64,000 bases of DNA, from contig NZ_CP018632.1 in the NCBI RefSeq assembly GCF_002215215.1, forward strand, positions 6,010,501-6,074,500, given 5' to 3'. The translations under genes and the position numbers were made by a program. The notes beneath the pieces are model-generated. The model ran no database searches. It had not been told where the DNA came from and worked only from the letters and a program-made list of their open reading frames with translations. This document shows positions 38,360 to 46,150 of this stretch, one piece after another (positions within the stretch are counted from its first letter, which is position 1; the number at the start of each line of letters is the position of its first letter). The DNA comes from Granulosicoccus antarcticus IMCC3135 (GTDB lineage Bacteria > Pseudomonadota > Gammaproteobacteria > Granulosicoccales > Granulosicoccaceae).

Positions 38360-39553
38360 TCAGGTAACGGATTGCGCTACCTGGAATGCCGGATCTGCCC
38401 AGCGTTTGTTATCCAGAATATCCTGCAGGATATCAACCGCTGCCACCACATCCGCCTCGTCCAGATACAGTGGTGTGAAGCCGAAGCGCATGATATTGGG
38501 AGCGCGAAAATCCCCGATAACGCCCTTGGCAATCAATGCCTGCATAGCGGCATAACCGTGTTCAAAGGCAAAGGATACCTGTGAGCCTCGTATTGTCGCA
38601 TCACGTGGACTAGCCAGGACCAGAGCCGGACAACGTCGCTCGACTTCTGCTATGAAGCGCTCGGACAAGGCCACGCTTGTTGCTCGCAGATCATTCATGT
38701 CCACATCGTTCCAGACATCCAGTGCCGCTTCCAGTGCACTCATCTGGATAACCGGCGGTGTGCCGACCCGCATTCTTTCGATGGAAGTAGCAGGACGATA
38801 ACCTTGTTCGAATGCAAACGGAGAGTCGTGCCCCATCCAGCCCGACAGTGCTGGCTGGGCGGTCTCGATCAGGTCAGGGCGCACATAGATGAAGGCCGGA
38901 GAACCGGGGCCACCATTGAGGTATTTATAGGTACAGCCGACGGCAAACTCACACCCGGAGCTGGCAAGCTCTACCGGTACCGCACCCGCACTATGGGCCA
39001 GATCCCACAAACTCACAGCACCGGCTTCATGGGTGAGCCTGGTAATGCGTGCCATGTCATGCATGCGACCGGATCGATAATCCACCTGTGTCAGCATCAC
39101 CACAGCCACTGTTTCATCGATGGCTTGTTCGACAGCCTCAGGATCCACAACTCGCAGCTCGTAGTCCTTGCCAATGGTATCGATCAAACCTTCTGCCACA
39201 TACAAATCGGAAGGAAAGTTGCCATTATCAGAGAGGATAACCCGGCGTTCGGGGCGCATTTTCACAGACGCCGCCAATGCTTGAAAGACCTTGATGGACA
39301 GCGTATCCCCCATCACCACACTACCCGCCGGTGCCCCCACCAGCGCTGCAATTCGGTCACCGACACGGCCCGGTTGTTCCATCCAGCCTGACTCATTCCA
39401 CGCACGGATCAGCTGCTCGCCCCACTGCTCATTGACGACCTCGGCTATGCGCGCAGGCACCGCTTTGGGCAAAGGCCCGAGGGAATTTCCATCCAGGTAG
39501 ATGACACCTTCAGGAATTGAAAACAGATCTTTTCTAGGTAGCGACTGGCTCAT
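38360..39553 (-). CDS. kynU: Kynureninase
   Basis: PLP enzyme that cleaves kynurenine to anthranilate and alanine. About 397 residues with IYLDGNSLGPLP at the N-terminus, WDLAHSAGA (PLP-binding Asp) and the Schiff-base Lys in CTYKYLNGGPGSPAF (about K210), then IRGSQVSFAFEHG and the C-terminal RFGFTPLY. The start is ATG 39553 with TGGA 6 nt upstream; ATG 39562 is an alternative adding three residues. It lies about 60 bp after kynA, so both should be one transcript. Confidence 0.95.
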   Translation of the reverse strand: MSQSLPRKDLFSIPEGVIYLDGNSLGPLPKAVPARIAEVVNEQWGEQLIRAWNESGWMEQPGRVGDRIAALVGAPAGSVVMGDTLSIKVFQALAASVKMRPERRVILSDNGNFPSDLYVAEGLIDTIGKDYELRVVDPEAVEQAIDETVAVVMLTQVDYRSGRMHDMARITRLTHEAGAVSLWDLAHSAGAVPVELASSGCEFAVGCTYKYLNGGPGSPAFIYVRPDLIETAQPALSGWMGHDSPFAFEQGYRPATSIERMRVGTPPVIQMSALEAALDVWNDVDMNDLRATSVALSERFIAEVERRCPALVLASPRDATIRGSQVSFAFEHGYAAMQALIAKGVIGDFRAPNIMRFGFTPLYLDEADVVAAVDILQDILDNKRWADPAFQVAQSVT

Positions 39554-39613
39554 GGTTTCCATCTCATCAAGTCAAACATCAGGCTATGCAAAGGTTAGCA
39601 ACGTTCATGGGTT

Positions 39614-40447
39614 TCACAGTCCGCCACGCATATGCCATAACTCGGGAAAGAGCTCAACTTCCAGCATACGCCGCAGATACTTGACACCACTGGTGCCACC
39701 AGTACCGCGCCGAAAGCCGATAACCCGCTCTACCGTGGTGACATGATTGAAACGCCAGCGTCGAAAGTAGTCCTCCAGATCGACCAGCTTTTCAGCCAGC
39801 TCATAGAGTACCCAATGCTCTTCTGGTGCCCGATAGATCTTGGTCCAGGCGGCAATGATCTCGTCGCTGGATTCATGCGGTGTATTCATGCGATACACCT
39901 CGGGCGCGAATGTCGTACCCGTTTCCACTTCCAGTGCATTGAGCGCAACATGGTATAGGGAGGGTTTCTCCAGCTCGGCTGCCAGCCTTGCGTGCAGGTC
40001 CGGTCGATGCTCATGGACTTGCAGCATATTGGTATTACGATTTCCGAGCATGAACTCAATCAGCCGGTACTGGTGGGATTGGAATCCCGAGGAGGCTCCC
40101 AGATCATCACGAAAATGAGAATAATCGCTGGGGGTCATGGTTCTGAGCACATCCCAGGCATTATTCAACTGCTCGAATATTCGAGCCACACGCGCCAGCA
40201 TCTTGAAGGCCTGATTGTGCTTGCCGGCGGCGATCAATGGCCGGGCAGCACTGATTTCGTGCAATATAAGACGCATCCAGAGCTCGGATGTCTGATGCTG
40301 GATGATGAACAACATTTCATCATGGGCCGAAGACAAGGGCCGCTGTGCCGCCACCAGGTTGTCCATATCCAGGTAATCGCCATAGCTCATGTCGTTCTTG
40401 TACGACATCTTGGCACCGTCTTTTTCAGGATCGTAGGCGTCACTCAT
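39614..40447 (-). CDS. kynA: Tryptophan 2,3-dioxygenase
   Basis: Haem enzyme that opens the tryptophan indole ring to N-formylkynurenine. The 277 residues show the substrate-side HQTSELW (H51), SSGFQSHQYR, and the proximal haem His in RRWRFNHVTTVER (H235), followed by GFRRGTGGTSGVKYL. ATG at 40447. First gene of a two-gene kynA-kynU unit; the formamidase kynB that links the two steps is absent from the window. Confidence 0.96.
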   Translation of the reverse strand: MSDAYDPEKDGAKMSYKNDMSYGDYLDMDNLVAAQRPLSSAHDEMLFIIQHQTSELWMRLILHEISAARPLIAAGKHNQAFKMLARVARIFEQLNNAWDVLRTMTPSDYSHFRDDLGASSGFQSHQYRLIEFMLGNRNTNMLQVHEHRPDLHARLAAELEKPSLYHVALNALEVETGTTFAPEVYRMNTPHESSDEIIAAWTKIYRAPEEHWVLYELAEKLVDLEDYFRRWRFNHVTTVERVIGFRRGTGGTSGVKYLRRMLEVELFPELWHMRGGL

Positions 40448-40482
40448 CTGGCTGTTATCTCATAGTGCAGTCAGACATCTTA

Positions 40483-40498
40483 GTGTAATCAGGTGTAA
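40483..40498 (-). promoter_or_regulatory. Paired TTACAC direct repeats upstream of kynA
   Basis: Minus-strand sequence TTACAC-CTGA-TTACAC, two hexamers exactly 10 bp apart, lies 36-51 bp before the kynA start, placing both on one DNA face. This looks like a regulator site or part of the promoter. The regulator is unknown and no kynR/Lrp-like gene is adjacent. Confidence 0.35.
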
Positions 40499-40616
40499 AT
40501 GTGGCCAGGCGGCAGAGTCTCATACTCAACGACAAGTGCCTGCGTGACAACACGGCTGGCTGCGACTGGCTCATAATGAGTGGCTGCTCTCTACACTTAC
40601 GCTATAGCCACCTTCT

Positions 40617-41000
40617 ATGACTCATCGACAGTATTTGACACTTGCCGTGCTCGTCGCTCTCATGATGGCCATCGCCATCGGCCTCGGTCAGTGGTCTGCC
40701 AACCTGAATCCGGATGGCATCATTCCACACACACCCATAGCAGAGGTGGCACCTTCTGCAGAGTCGAACGAGGCCGCCGATGTGGTCGAATCGGTACCCG
40801 CAGAAGCACGCAGCGCATTCACCTTTGGCGCCTCCATGGGCTTGCTGGCAACAGGAATGCTGTATTGCATGCTGGCAGCGGTTCTGCTTTTGAAGGCAAA
40901 ATCCCGAGGCTTTCCCGCTAGCAAATTCATCTACAGTGTGGCAGGGCTGGCGGTCGCCGGATTTGCATTGTCGTATCTGATAGACGACTATTTCTATTGA
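40617..41000 (+). CDS. Small membrane protein of unknown function
   Basis: 127 residues, not recognised. An N-terminal hydrophobic helix (~6-25, signal anchor or cleavable), an Ala/Glu/Pro linker of ~40 residues probably outside, and two more helices (~70-92 and ~103-123) ending SYLIDDYFY. The second helix is followed by KAKSR, consistent with a cytoplasmic loop. ATG at 40617; divergent from kynA. An 11-bp palindrome CTCATAATGAG lies at 40570-40580 in its upstream region. Confidence 0.65.
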   Translation: MTHRQYLTLAVLVALMMAIAIGLGQWSANLNPDGIIPHTPIAEVAPSAESNEAADVVESVPAEARSAFTFGASMGLLATGMLYCMLAAVLLLKAKSRGFPASKFIYSVAGLAVAGFALSYLIDDYFY

Positions 41001-41005
41001 ACAGA

Positions 41006-41023
41006 CCGGTGCCTGAGCACCGG
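41006..41023. terminator. Hairpin between convergent genes
   Basis: CCGGTGC-CTGA-GCACCGG, a perfect 7-bp GC-rich stem with a 4-nt loop, 6 bp after the small membrane protein stop and ahead of the convergent lipoprotein stop. It could end transcription in either direction, but there is no T-run, so intrinsic termination is uncertain. Confidence 0.4.
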
Positions 41024-41041
41024 CCGACGTGCAGGTAGTTC

Positions 41042-42022
41042 TTACTCTGCCGGGACAATTCCGGCAGCATTGTTGGCCAGACCAGCAAGGGCCGCACTGA
41101 TAGCCGTCAGACGCACATCCTGGCCGCTGATACCATGACGCTCTGCCAGATAAGCAGGATCGTTGTAGGCGATTGTCACCACACCATCCGCGTCTTCAAA
41201 CACCAGCATCTTCTGCGGCAGATCGATACCAATGGTCTGCTCCGCCTGCATCAGCGGTGTGCCCGCATTCGGGTTACCGAAAATGACCAATCGCGTCGGG
41301 TTAAGATCCATTTCCACCGTCTGCGCATTGGCGGCATGGTCCAGCTCTGCGACCAGGATCAGCGCATCAGCGCTCTCAATTGAGGTAACCAACGCACTGT
41401 AGGTTGTGTCCATATCACGAGTACTGACTACCGTGATGATGCCCTCCCCCGGGAATGCTGAAGTTGAACCCTCCTCCGTATCTCCAGACGCCTCTTCAGC
41501 TGTGTTGCCTGATGCATTGCTTGCCAACGCATTCAAGGCATTGCCAATATTCTCTAGCGACGTCAGTGCTGCCTCGTTGCCTGCGATTGCATGTCGTTGT
41601 TGCAGGTAATCTGCTGAGTTGTAGGCCAGGTGTGTAGCACCATCTGCATCTTCCCAGGCAAGAATTTTCTGTGGCAGATCCAGTCCTGCCATCTGATTCA
41701 CTTGCATCAGTGGCGTTCCCAGAGCAGGATTGCCGAACAATTGTACTGACGTTGGTCGTAGCTCTTCATCGATATTGGCTGCATTGGCCTGATGATCAAT
41801 GAGAGGCAGTGATGTGATTGCCTCGTTATTGTCCAACGCCAGCTGTAACGCGCCAATAGCTTCACCAACCGGACGAGCACTATCGATGGTTATGAAACCC
41901 GGATTGCTGTTCAAGTCGCCATCGACGCCCCCTGTTGAATTGTCATCATCACTGCAACCGCTGACAACTCCGGCAGCAATGGCAACACTGAGGATGGCAC
42001 CTTTAAAAAGGGCATTAGGCAT
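41042..42022 (-). CDS. Lipoprotein with two DUF302 domains
   Basis: 326 residues. Lipobox GVVSGC with Cys at ~23 marks an envelope lipoprotein; the following DDD would favour inner-membrane retention if the E. coli Lol rule holds. Two DUF302 copies follow: each has FGNP..GTPLMQ, DLPQK, EDADG, AYN..YL..RH (about 55-160 and 195-310), joined by an acidic Ser/Glu/Gly linker. DUF302 function is unknown; single-domain copies are common in periplasmic proteins. ATG at 42022. Confidence 0.85.
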   Translation of the reverse strand: MPNALFKGAILSVAIAAGVVSGCSDDDNSTGGVDGDLNSNPGFITIDSARPVGEAIGALQLALDNNEAITSLPLIDHQANAANIDEELRPTSVQLFGNPALGTPLMQVNQMAGLDLPQKILAWEDADGATHLAYNSADYLQQRHAIAGNEAALTSLENIGNALNALASNASGNTAEEASGDTEEGSTSAFPGEGIITVVSTRDMDTTYSALVTSIESADALILVAELDHAANAQTVEMDLNPTRLVIFGNPNAGTPLMQAEQTIGIDLPQKMLVFEDADGVVTIAYNDPAYLAERHGISGQDVRLTAISAALAGLANNAAGIVPAE

Positions 42023-42309
42023 CTAATTTTCACTCCGTTTTGATTGTTCAATTACCTCGCCTTGGAAAATCATTGAGGCAATAAGTTCCATCCTTTCGCC
42101 AATATGAACAGTTGGTAACGCGGAGCGCTTGTGACATCGACTTAGCGAGTGTGCCACTTGATGAATCTGACCCGGCATCAAGAGGCCAATAATCAGCCAT
42201 GCAATATTCTTACAGCTGAATTTTCCGACTGCAGAATTAAAAAAACCCGCCAAAGCCACTGCCTGCAGACTCTCCACCATCTAACTAAACACTTCTAAAT
42301 AGGTGTTTG

Positions 42310-42699
42310 CTAAAACGGAATATCATCGTCAAAATCAGTCTTGGCAGATGCCGCAGGAGCTTGAGGTGCCGCCGCAGGAGCTCTGGACCCTTGCGACTGG
42401 CCACCACCGCCACTGCTCTCACCACCACCCTCGCCGCCACGCGATATGCGCCAGGCTTGCAGATTGGTGAAATACTTGCCGTTCCACTCACGGCCACGCA
42501 GATCAAATTCGACTTCGATCGTGTCGCCTTCGGAATAATCATCCACCAGTGCACATTTGTCCTGCACTAACTGGAATTTGACCATCTGCGGGTATTGCCC
42601 GTCAGCCACTTCAATCACGAACTCGCGAGCCTGAAAGGATCCGCTTTTCTGTTCGGTATCAAAAATCTTTTCTAACTTTCCTTCGGCCTTGTAGCCCAT
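42310..42699 (-). CDS. SSB-like OB-fold protein (DUF3127 family)
   Basis: 129 residues. The first ~88 match the DUF3127 pattern: a short N-terminal strand, FQAREFVIEVADGQYPQ, FQLVQDKC, EGDTIEVEFDLRGREWNGKYFTNLQAWRI. A Gly/Ser/Gln/Ala/Pro-rich linker leads to an acidic tip DFDDDIPF, the same design as the protein-interaction tail of bacterial SSB. Single-stranded DNA binding is therefore likely, though it is not the canonical SSB sequence. ATG at 42699; follows aroC on the same strand by about 50 bp. Confidence 0.8.
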   Translation of the reverse strand: MGYKAEGKLEKIFDTEQKSGSFQAREFVIEVADGQYPQMVKFQLVQDKCALVDDYSEGDTIEVEFDLRGREWNGKYFTNLQAWRISRGGEGGGESSGGGGQSQGSRAPAAAPQAPAASAKTDFDDDIPF

Positions 42700-42750
42700 G
42701 TATTAGCGCTCTACTTATTTGTTCGTGTATTGATTAACAGACCGGTGCGC

Positions 42751-43863
42751 TTATGCGCGGCCAGCCGGAATGATGGGGGTTCCTTGTTTTACATCGGCAT
42801 TCTGTGCCCGATGACGCATGGCATGGTCAGCCAGCACCAGAGCCAGCATGGCTTCGGCGATAGGCGTTGCGCGAATGCCCACACAGGGATCATGACGTCC
42901 AGTGGTAATCACTTCAATATCATTACCCTGGATATCCACGCTGCGTCCGGGCAGACGCAAACTGGATGTCGGCTTCAGCGCCAGAGCTGCAGTAATGCTC
43001 TGACCCGATGAAATGCCGCCCAGCACACCACCTGCCTGATTCGACAGAAAACCCTGACTGGTGATTTCATCGCGATGCTCTGTACCACGTTGGGACACAG
43101 CGGCAAAGCCTGCCCCGATTTCCACACCCTTGACGGCATTGATACTCATCAAGCCATGTGCGATATCGGCGTCGAGTCTGTCAAAGACGGGCTCGCCCCA
43201 GCCAACCGGCACATTGTCCGCCTGCACATTGACCTTGGCACCAATAGAATCGCCATCCTTGCTCAGTTTCTGCATATAGGCTTCCAGTTCTGGTATCTGC
43301 GAGGCATTAGGCCAGAAGAAAGCATTGTTCTCGATTTCATCCCAGTCGAAGCCAGATCGATCCAGCACGATAGGGCCTAGTTGTGACAGATAACCACGCA
43401 CCTTGACGCCACCGAACGAGGGCTGTGCCAGTGCAATCTTGGCAATCGAACCTGCGGCGACGCGCATCGCAGTTTCACGAGCTGAGGAACGCCCTCCACC
43501 TCGATAATCACGGAAGCCGTATTTTTGCTGATAGGTGTAGTCGGCATGTGCCGGACGAAACTGCTCTTTGATCTTGTCGTAATCGCGAGAGCGCTGATCG
43601 GTGTTGCGAATCAGCAAACCAATGGGCGTACCCGTCGTCTTGCCCTCGAACACGCCGGAGAGGATTTCCACCTCATCAGCCTCGCGCCGCTGTGTTGTAT
43701 AGCGACTGGTGCCCGGTTTGCGCCGGTCCAGATCTTTTTGCAGATCTGCACTGGACAGGGGTAAGCCCGGAGGGCAACCATCCACGATACAACCCAATGC
43801 GGGACCATGACTCTCACCAAAGGTTGAGACGGTGAAGAGCTTGCCAAATGTATTTCCTGCCAT
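42751..43863 (-). CDS. aroC: Chorismate synthase
   Basis: Reduced-FMN-dependent conversion of EPSP to chorismate, the branch point to aromatic amino acids. The 370 residues carry the signatures [37 protein letters not shown] and [20 protein letters not shown] at 43863, about 84 bp after the relA stop, same strand. It feeds the trpFBA genes at the left of the window. Confidence 0.97.
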   Translation of the reverse strand: MAGNTFGKLFTVSTFGESHGPALGCIVDGCPPGLPLSSADLQKDLDRRKPGTSRYTTQRREADEVEILSGVFEGKTTGTPIGLLIRNTDQRSRDYDKIKEQFRPAHADYTYQQKYGFRDYRGGGRSSARETAMRVAAGSIAKIALAQPSFGGVKVRGYLSQLGPIVLDRSGFDWDEIENNAFFWPNASQIPELEAYMQKLSKDGDSIGAKVNVQADNVPVGWGEPVFDRLDADIAHGLMSINAVKGVEIGAGFAAVSQRGTEHRDEITSQGFLSNQAGGVLGGISSGQSITAALALKPTSSLRLPGRSVDIQGNDIEVITTGRHDPCVGIRATPIAEAMLALVLADHAMRHRAQNADVKQGTPIIPAGRA

Positions 43864-43947
43864 GGGCGAGAGTATACCGCGCTAGTAGTCCTTCAACGTG
43901 ATAATTGCGGGTTCAGAGGGGGCCACAATTAACACTTTGGGGCACGA

Positions 43948-46101
43948 CTAATTGACTCGTTCAACATCTTGAACGTTCCTGAGTTGACGAATCTTGTCCA
44001 TGATCGTGGTTAGTTCAGATGTATTGGCGATGTGCAGACCAATTTTCATATCGGCCGTCTGCGAGGCTTCATCGCTCAGTGTATTGACGGAGACGACATC
44101 GACGTTCAGCGCAGACAGAACCGTAGACACATCACGCAACAGCCCGTTACGGTCATACGCAATAATATGAATCTCGACCCGATACCGACTGCTACCGCTC
44201 TCCCCCCAGTCAACGTCAATCAGGCGCTCACGTTCAGATTCACGCAAATTGAGAATATTGCTGCAATCAGCCCGATGAATGGTTACGCCCTTGCCACGGG
44301 TAATGAAGCCAACGATGCTGTCCGGTGGTACCGCCTGACAACAGGGAGCAATGGTTGTCAGCAGATTCCCCACACCACGCACGTGAATCGCGCTATTCGA
44401 GTGATCCAGGCTATCTTGCCGATTGACAATGTCTGTAGATCGGGCAACCGGCTCTGCCAGGTGATCGATAGCACCGACGATCTGGGAGACCGTCACATCA
44501 TTGCGACCAATGGCGACAAACAGATCATTGGCCTTGTCAAACTTCAACCGCTTGACCAGCGTATCGATGGCCAGCGAGGTGGCTCTATAGCGCTTGAGCT
44601 CACGGTCCAGAATGCTGCGACCATCACTCAGTTGCTGGTCATGGTCCTGCTGATTGAACCAGGCGCGCACTTTGCCGCGGGCTCGGCTGCTGTTGATATA
44701 ACCCAGTGATTGATTCAGCCAGTCGCGACTGGGAGCGGGCTCCCGGGTGGTCAGTATTTCAACCTGATCGCCATTGGTCAGCGCATAGGTAAGCGGCACA
44801 ATACGTCCGTTGATCTTGGCACCACGACAGCGGTGACCAATCTCGGAATGCACGTGATAGGCAAAATCCAGCGGTGTAGCGCCCTTGCTCAGATCGATGA
44901 CCTCACCTTTGGGCGTAAAAACATAGACTCGCTGGGAATCCAGTTGCTGGGAAAAACCTTCGACCAGAAACTCATCATCATTATCATCGAGTAGCTGGCG
45001 CAGCGCATTGATCCCCTTCTGCAGATTCAGATCCACCGGTGCGCCTTCTTTATAGGCCCAGTGAGCTGCGACGCCATTTTCGGCATCATCATCCATCAGA
45101 CGTGTACGGATCTGAATTTCCACCGGTTTGCCGCGCGGACCGATAACGGCCGTGTGCAATGAGCGATACCCGTTACCTTTGGGGTTTGCAATGTAGTCGT
45201 CAAATTCGCGACTGATCGGTTGCCAGATGCTGTGGGCAATACCCAGTACGCTGTAACACTGCTGGATATCATCGACCAGCACCCGAACCGCGCGTACATC
45301 GAAAAGATCAGAGAAGCCGATGTGCTTGTCGCGCATCTTCTTCCAGATGCTGTAGATATGCTTGGGACGACCAAAAACCGAGGCAATCTTGATACCGTGA
45401 GATTCCACACGGTTGGACAAATCGTTGACGAAATCCTCGATATAGACCTCTCGCGAGGCGCGGTTTTCCTCCAGTGCCTTGGCTATACGCTTGTAGGCCT
45501 CGGGCTCCACAATGCGGAACGCCACATCTTCCAGTTCCCATTTCAGCTGCCCCAGGCCCAAGCGGTTGGCTAGCGGGGTGTAGATGGTCAAGGTTTCCTG
45601 TGCAACCGCGATGCTGCGCTCGACTGGACCTGTCTTTATCAACTGATAAAGGCGCTGCGTCCGGTAGGCCAGCTTCACCAGCACCACTCGAACGTCGGTC
45701 ACCATGGTGAGCACCATACGACGCAGGGTTTCAGCCTGATCGCCCGAGCCGAATGCATCACTGATCGTCAATGCATTCAACCAGCGCACACCATCGGTCA
45801 GCTGCGCGATTTCCTGGCCGTAGTGTTCACGGACAAAATCAATGGAATATTCCTTAGCAGCGACATCGGTGCCCAGCAGAGCGGACACCAGTATCGGCAT
45901 GTCCGCTCGCATCTGCTTTAGCTGACCTGCCACGTGAATCGCTTCGGGATAACCGGTTTTGCGTTCTCGTACAGCCCAGCAATGTTCCACAGCTCGCCGA
46001 ATGATAAGAGCCTGATTACGTGTACAGTTTTCTGTCAGGTAGTCCTGCGAGGACTCCATTGTTGCAAACGCTTCATCATCAGGACTGTAGGTATGCCTCA
46101 T
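43948..46101 (-). CDS. relA: GTP pyrophosphokinase (RelA-type ppGpp synthetase)
   Basis: 717 residues: degenerate N-terminal HD region (LLGTDVAAKE where hydrolases keep the HD pair; KLAYRTQRL), synthetase domain ~230-375 with the RelA-type acidic EFDDYIANPKGNGYRSLHT and VEIQIRT, TGS ~395-455 (VYVFTPKGEVIDLSKGATPLDFAY), zinc-finger-like region (PCCQAVPPDSIVGFITRGKGVTIHRADC) and a C-terminal ACT domain. The lost HD and EFDD motif mark it as synthetase-only RelA, activated on stalled ribosomes, rather than SpoT. ATG at 46101, with a hairpin just upstream. Confidence 0.95.
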   Translation of the reverse strand: MRHTYSPDDEAFATMESSQDYLTENCTRNQALIIRRAVEHCWAVRERKTGYPEAIHVAGQLKQMRADMPILVSALLGTDVAAKEYSIDFVREHYGQEIAQLTDGVRWLNALTISDAFGSGDQAETLRRMVLTMVTDVRVVLVKLAYRTQRLYQLIKTGPVERSIAVAQETLTIYTPLANRLGLGQLKWELEDVAFRIVEPEAYKRIAKALEENRASREVYIEDFVNDLSNRVESHGIKIASVFGRPKHIYSIWKKMRDKHIGFSDLFDVRAVRVLVDDIQQCYSVLGIAHSIWQPISREFDDYIANPKGNGYRSLHTAVIGPRGKPVEIQIRTRLMDDDAENGVAAHWAYKEGAPVDLNLQKGINALRQLLDDNDDEFLVEGFSQQLDSQRVYVFTPKGEVIDLSKGATPLDFAYHVHSEIGHRCRGAKINGRIVPLTYALTNGDQVEILTTREPAPSRDWLNQSLGYINSSRARGKVRAWFNQQDHDQQLSDGRSILDRELKRYRATSLAIDTLVKRLKFDKANDLFVAIGRNDVTVSQIVGAIDHLAEPVARSTDIVNRQDSLDHSNSAIHVRGVGNLLTTIAPCCQAVPPDSIVGFITRGKGVTIHRADCSNILNLRESERERLIDVDWGESGSSRYRVEIHIIAYDRNGLLRDVSTVLSALNVDVVSVNTLSDEASQTADMKIGLHIANTSELTTIMDKIRQLRNVQDVERVN

Positions 46102-46105
46102 GGTC

Positions 46106-46124
46106 GCTCAAACACTGTTTGAGC
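46106..46124 (-). promoter_or_regulatory. Hairpin abutting the relA start codon
   Basis: GCTCAAAC-AGT-GTTTGAGC on the minus strand, a perfect 8-bp stem with 3-nt loop, ends 4 nt before the relA ATG. The only Shine-Dalgarno-like bases (GAG) fall inside its 3' arm, so the stem could mask ribosome binding. It is also 27 bp after the ABC permease stop, so it may instead be a terminator remnant, but it lacks a T-run. Confidence 0.45.
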
Positions 46125-46150
46125 CAGAGTTCCTGAATCGTAACAAGACC

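Noticed and set aside
42023-42280. 85-codon minus-strand open frame between the DUF302 lipoprotein and the DUF3127 gene
   Set aside because: No recognisable family, no good ribosome site and odd composition; treated as non-coding, though it ends right at the lipoprotein start.
41000-42750. 13-mer AACAGACCGGTGC found at ~41000 and again at ~42737
   Set aside because: Both copies lie by gene ends and form different hairpins; a two-copy 13-mer is not enough to call an element.
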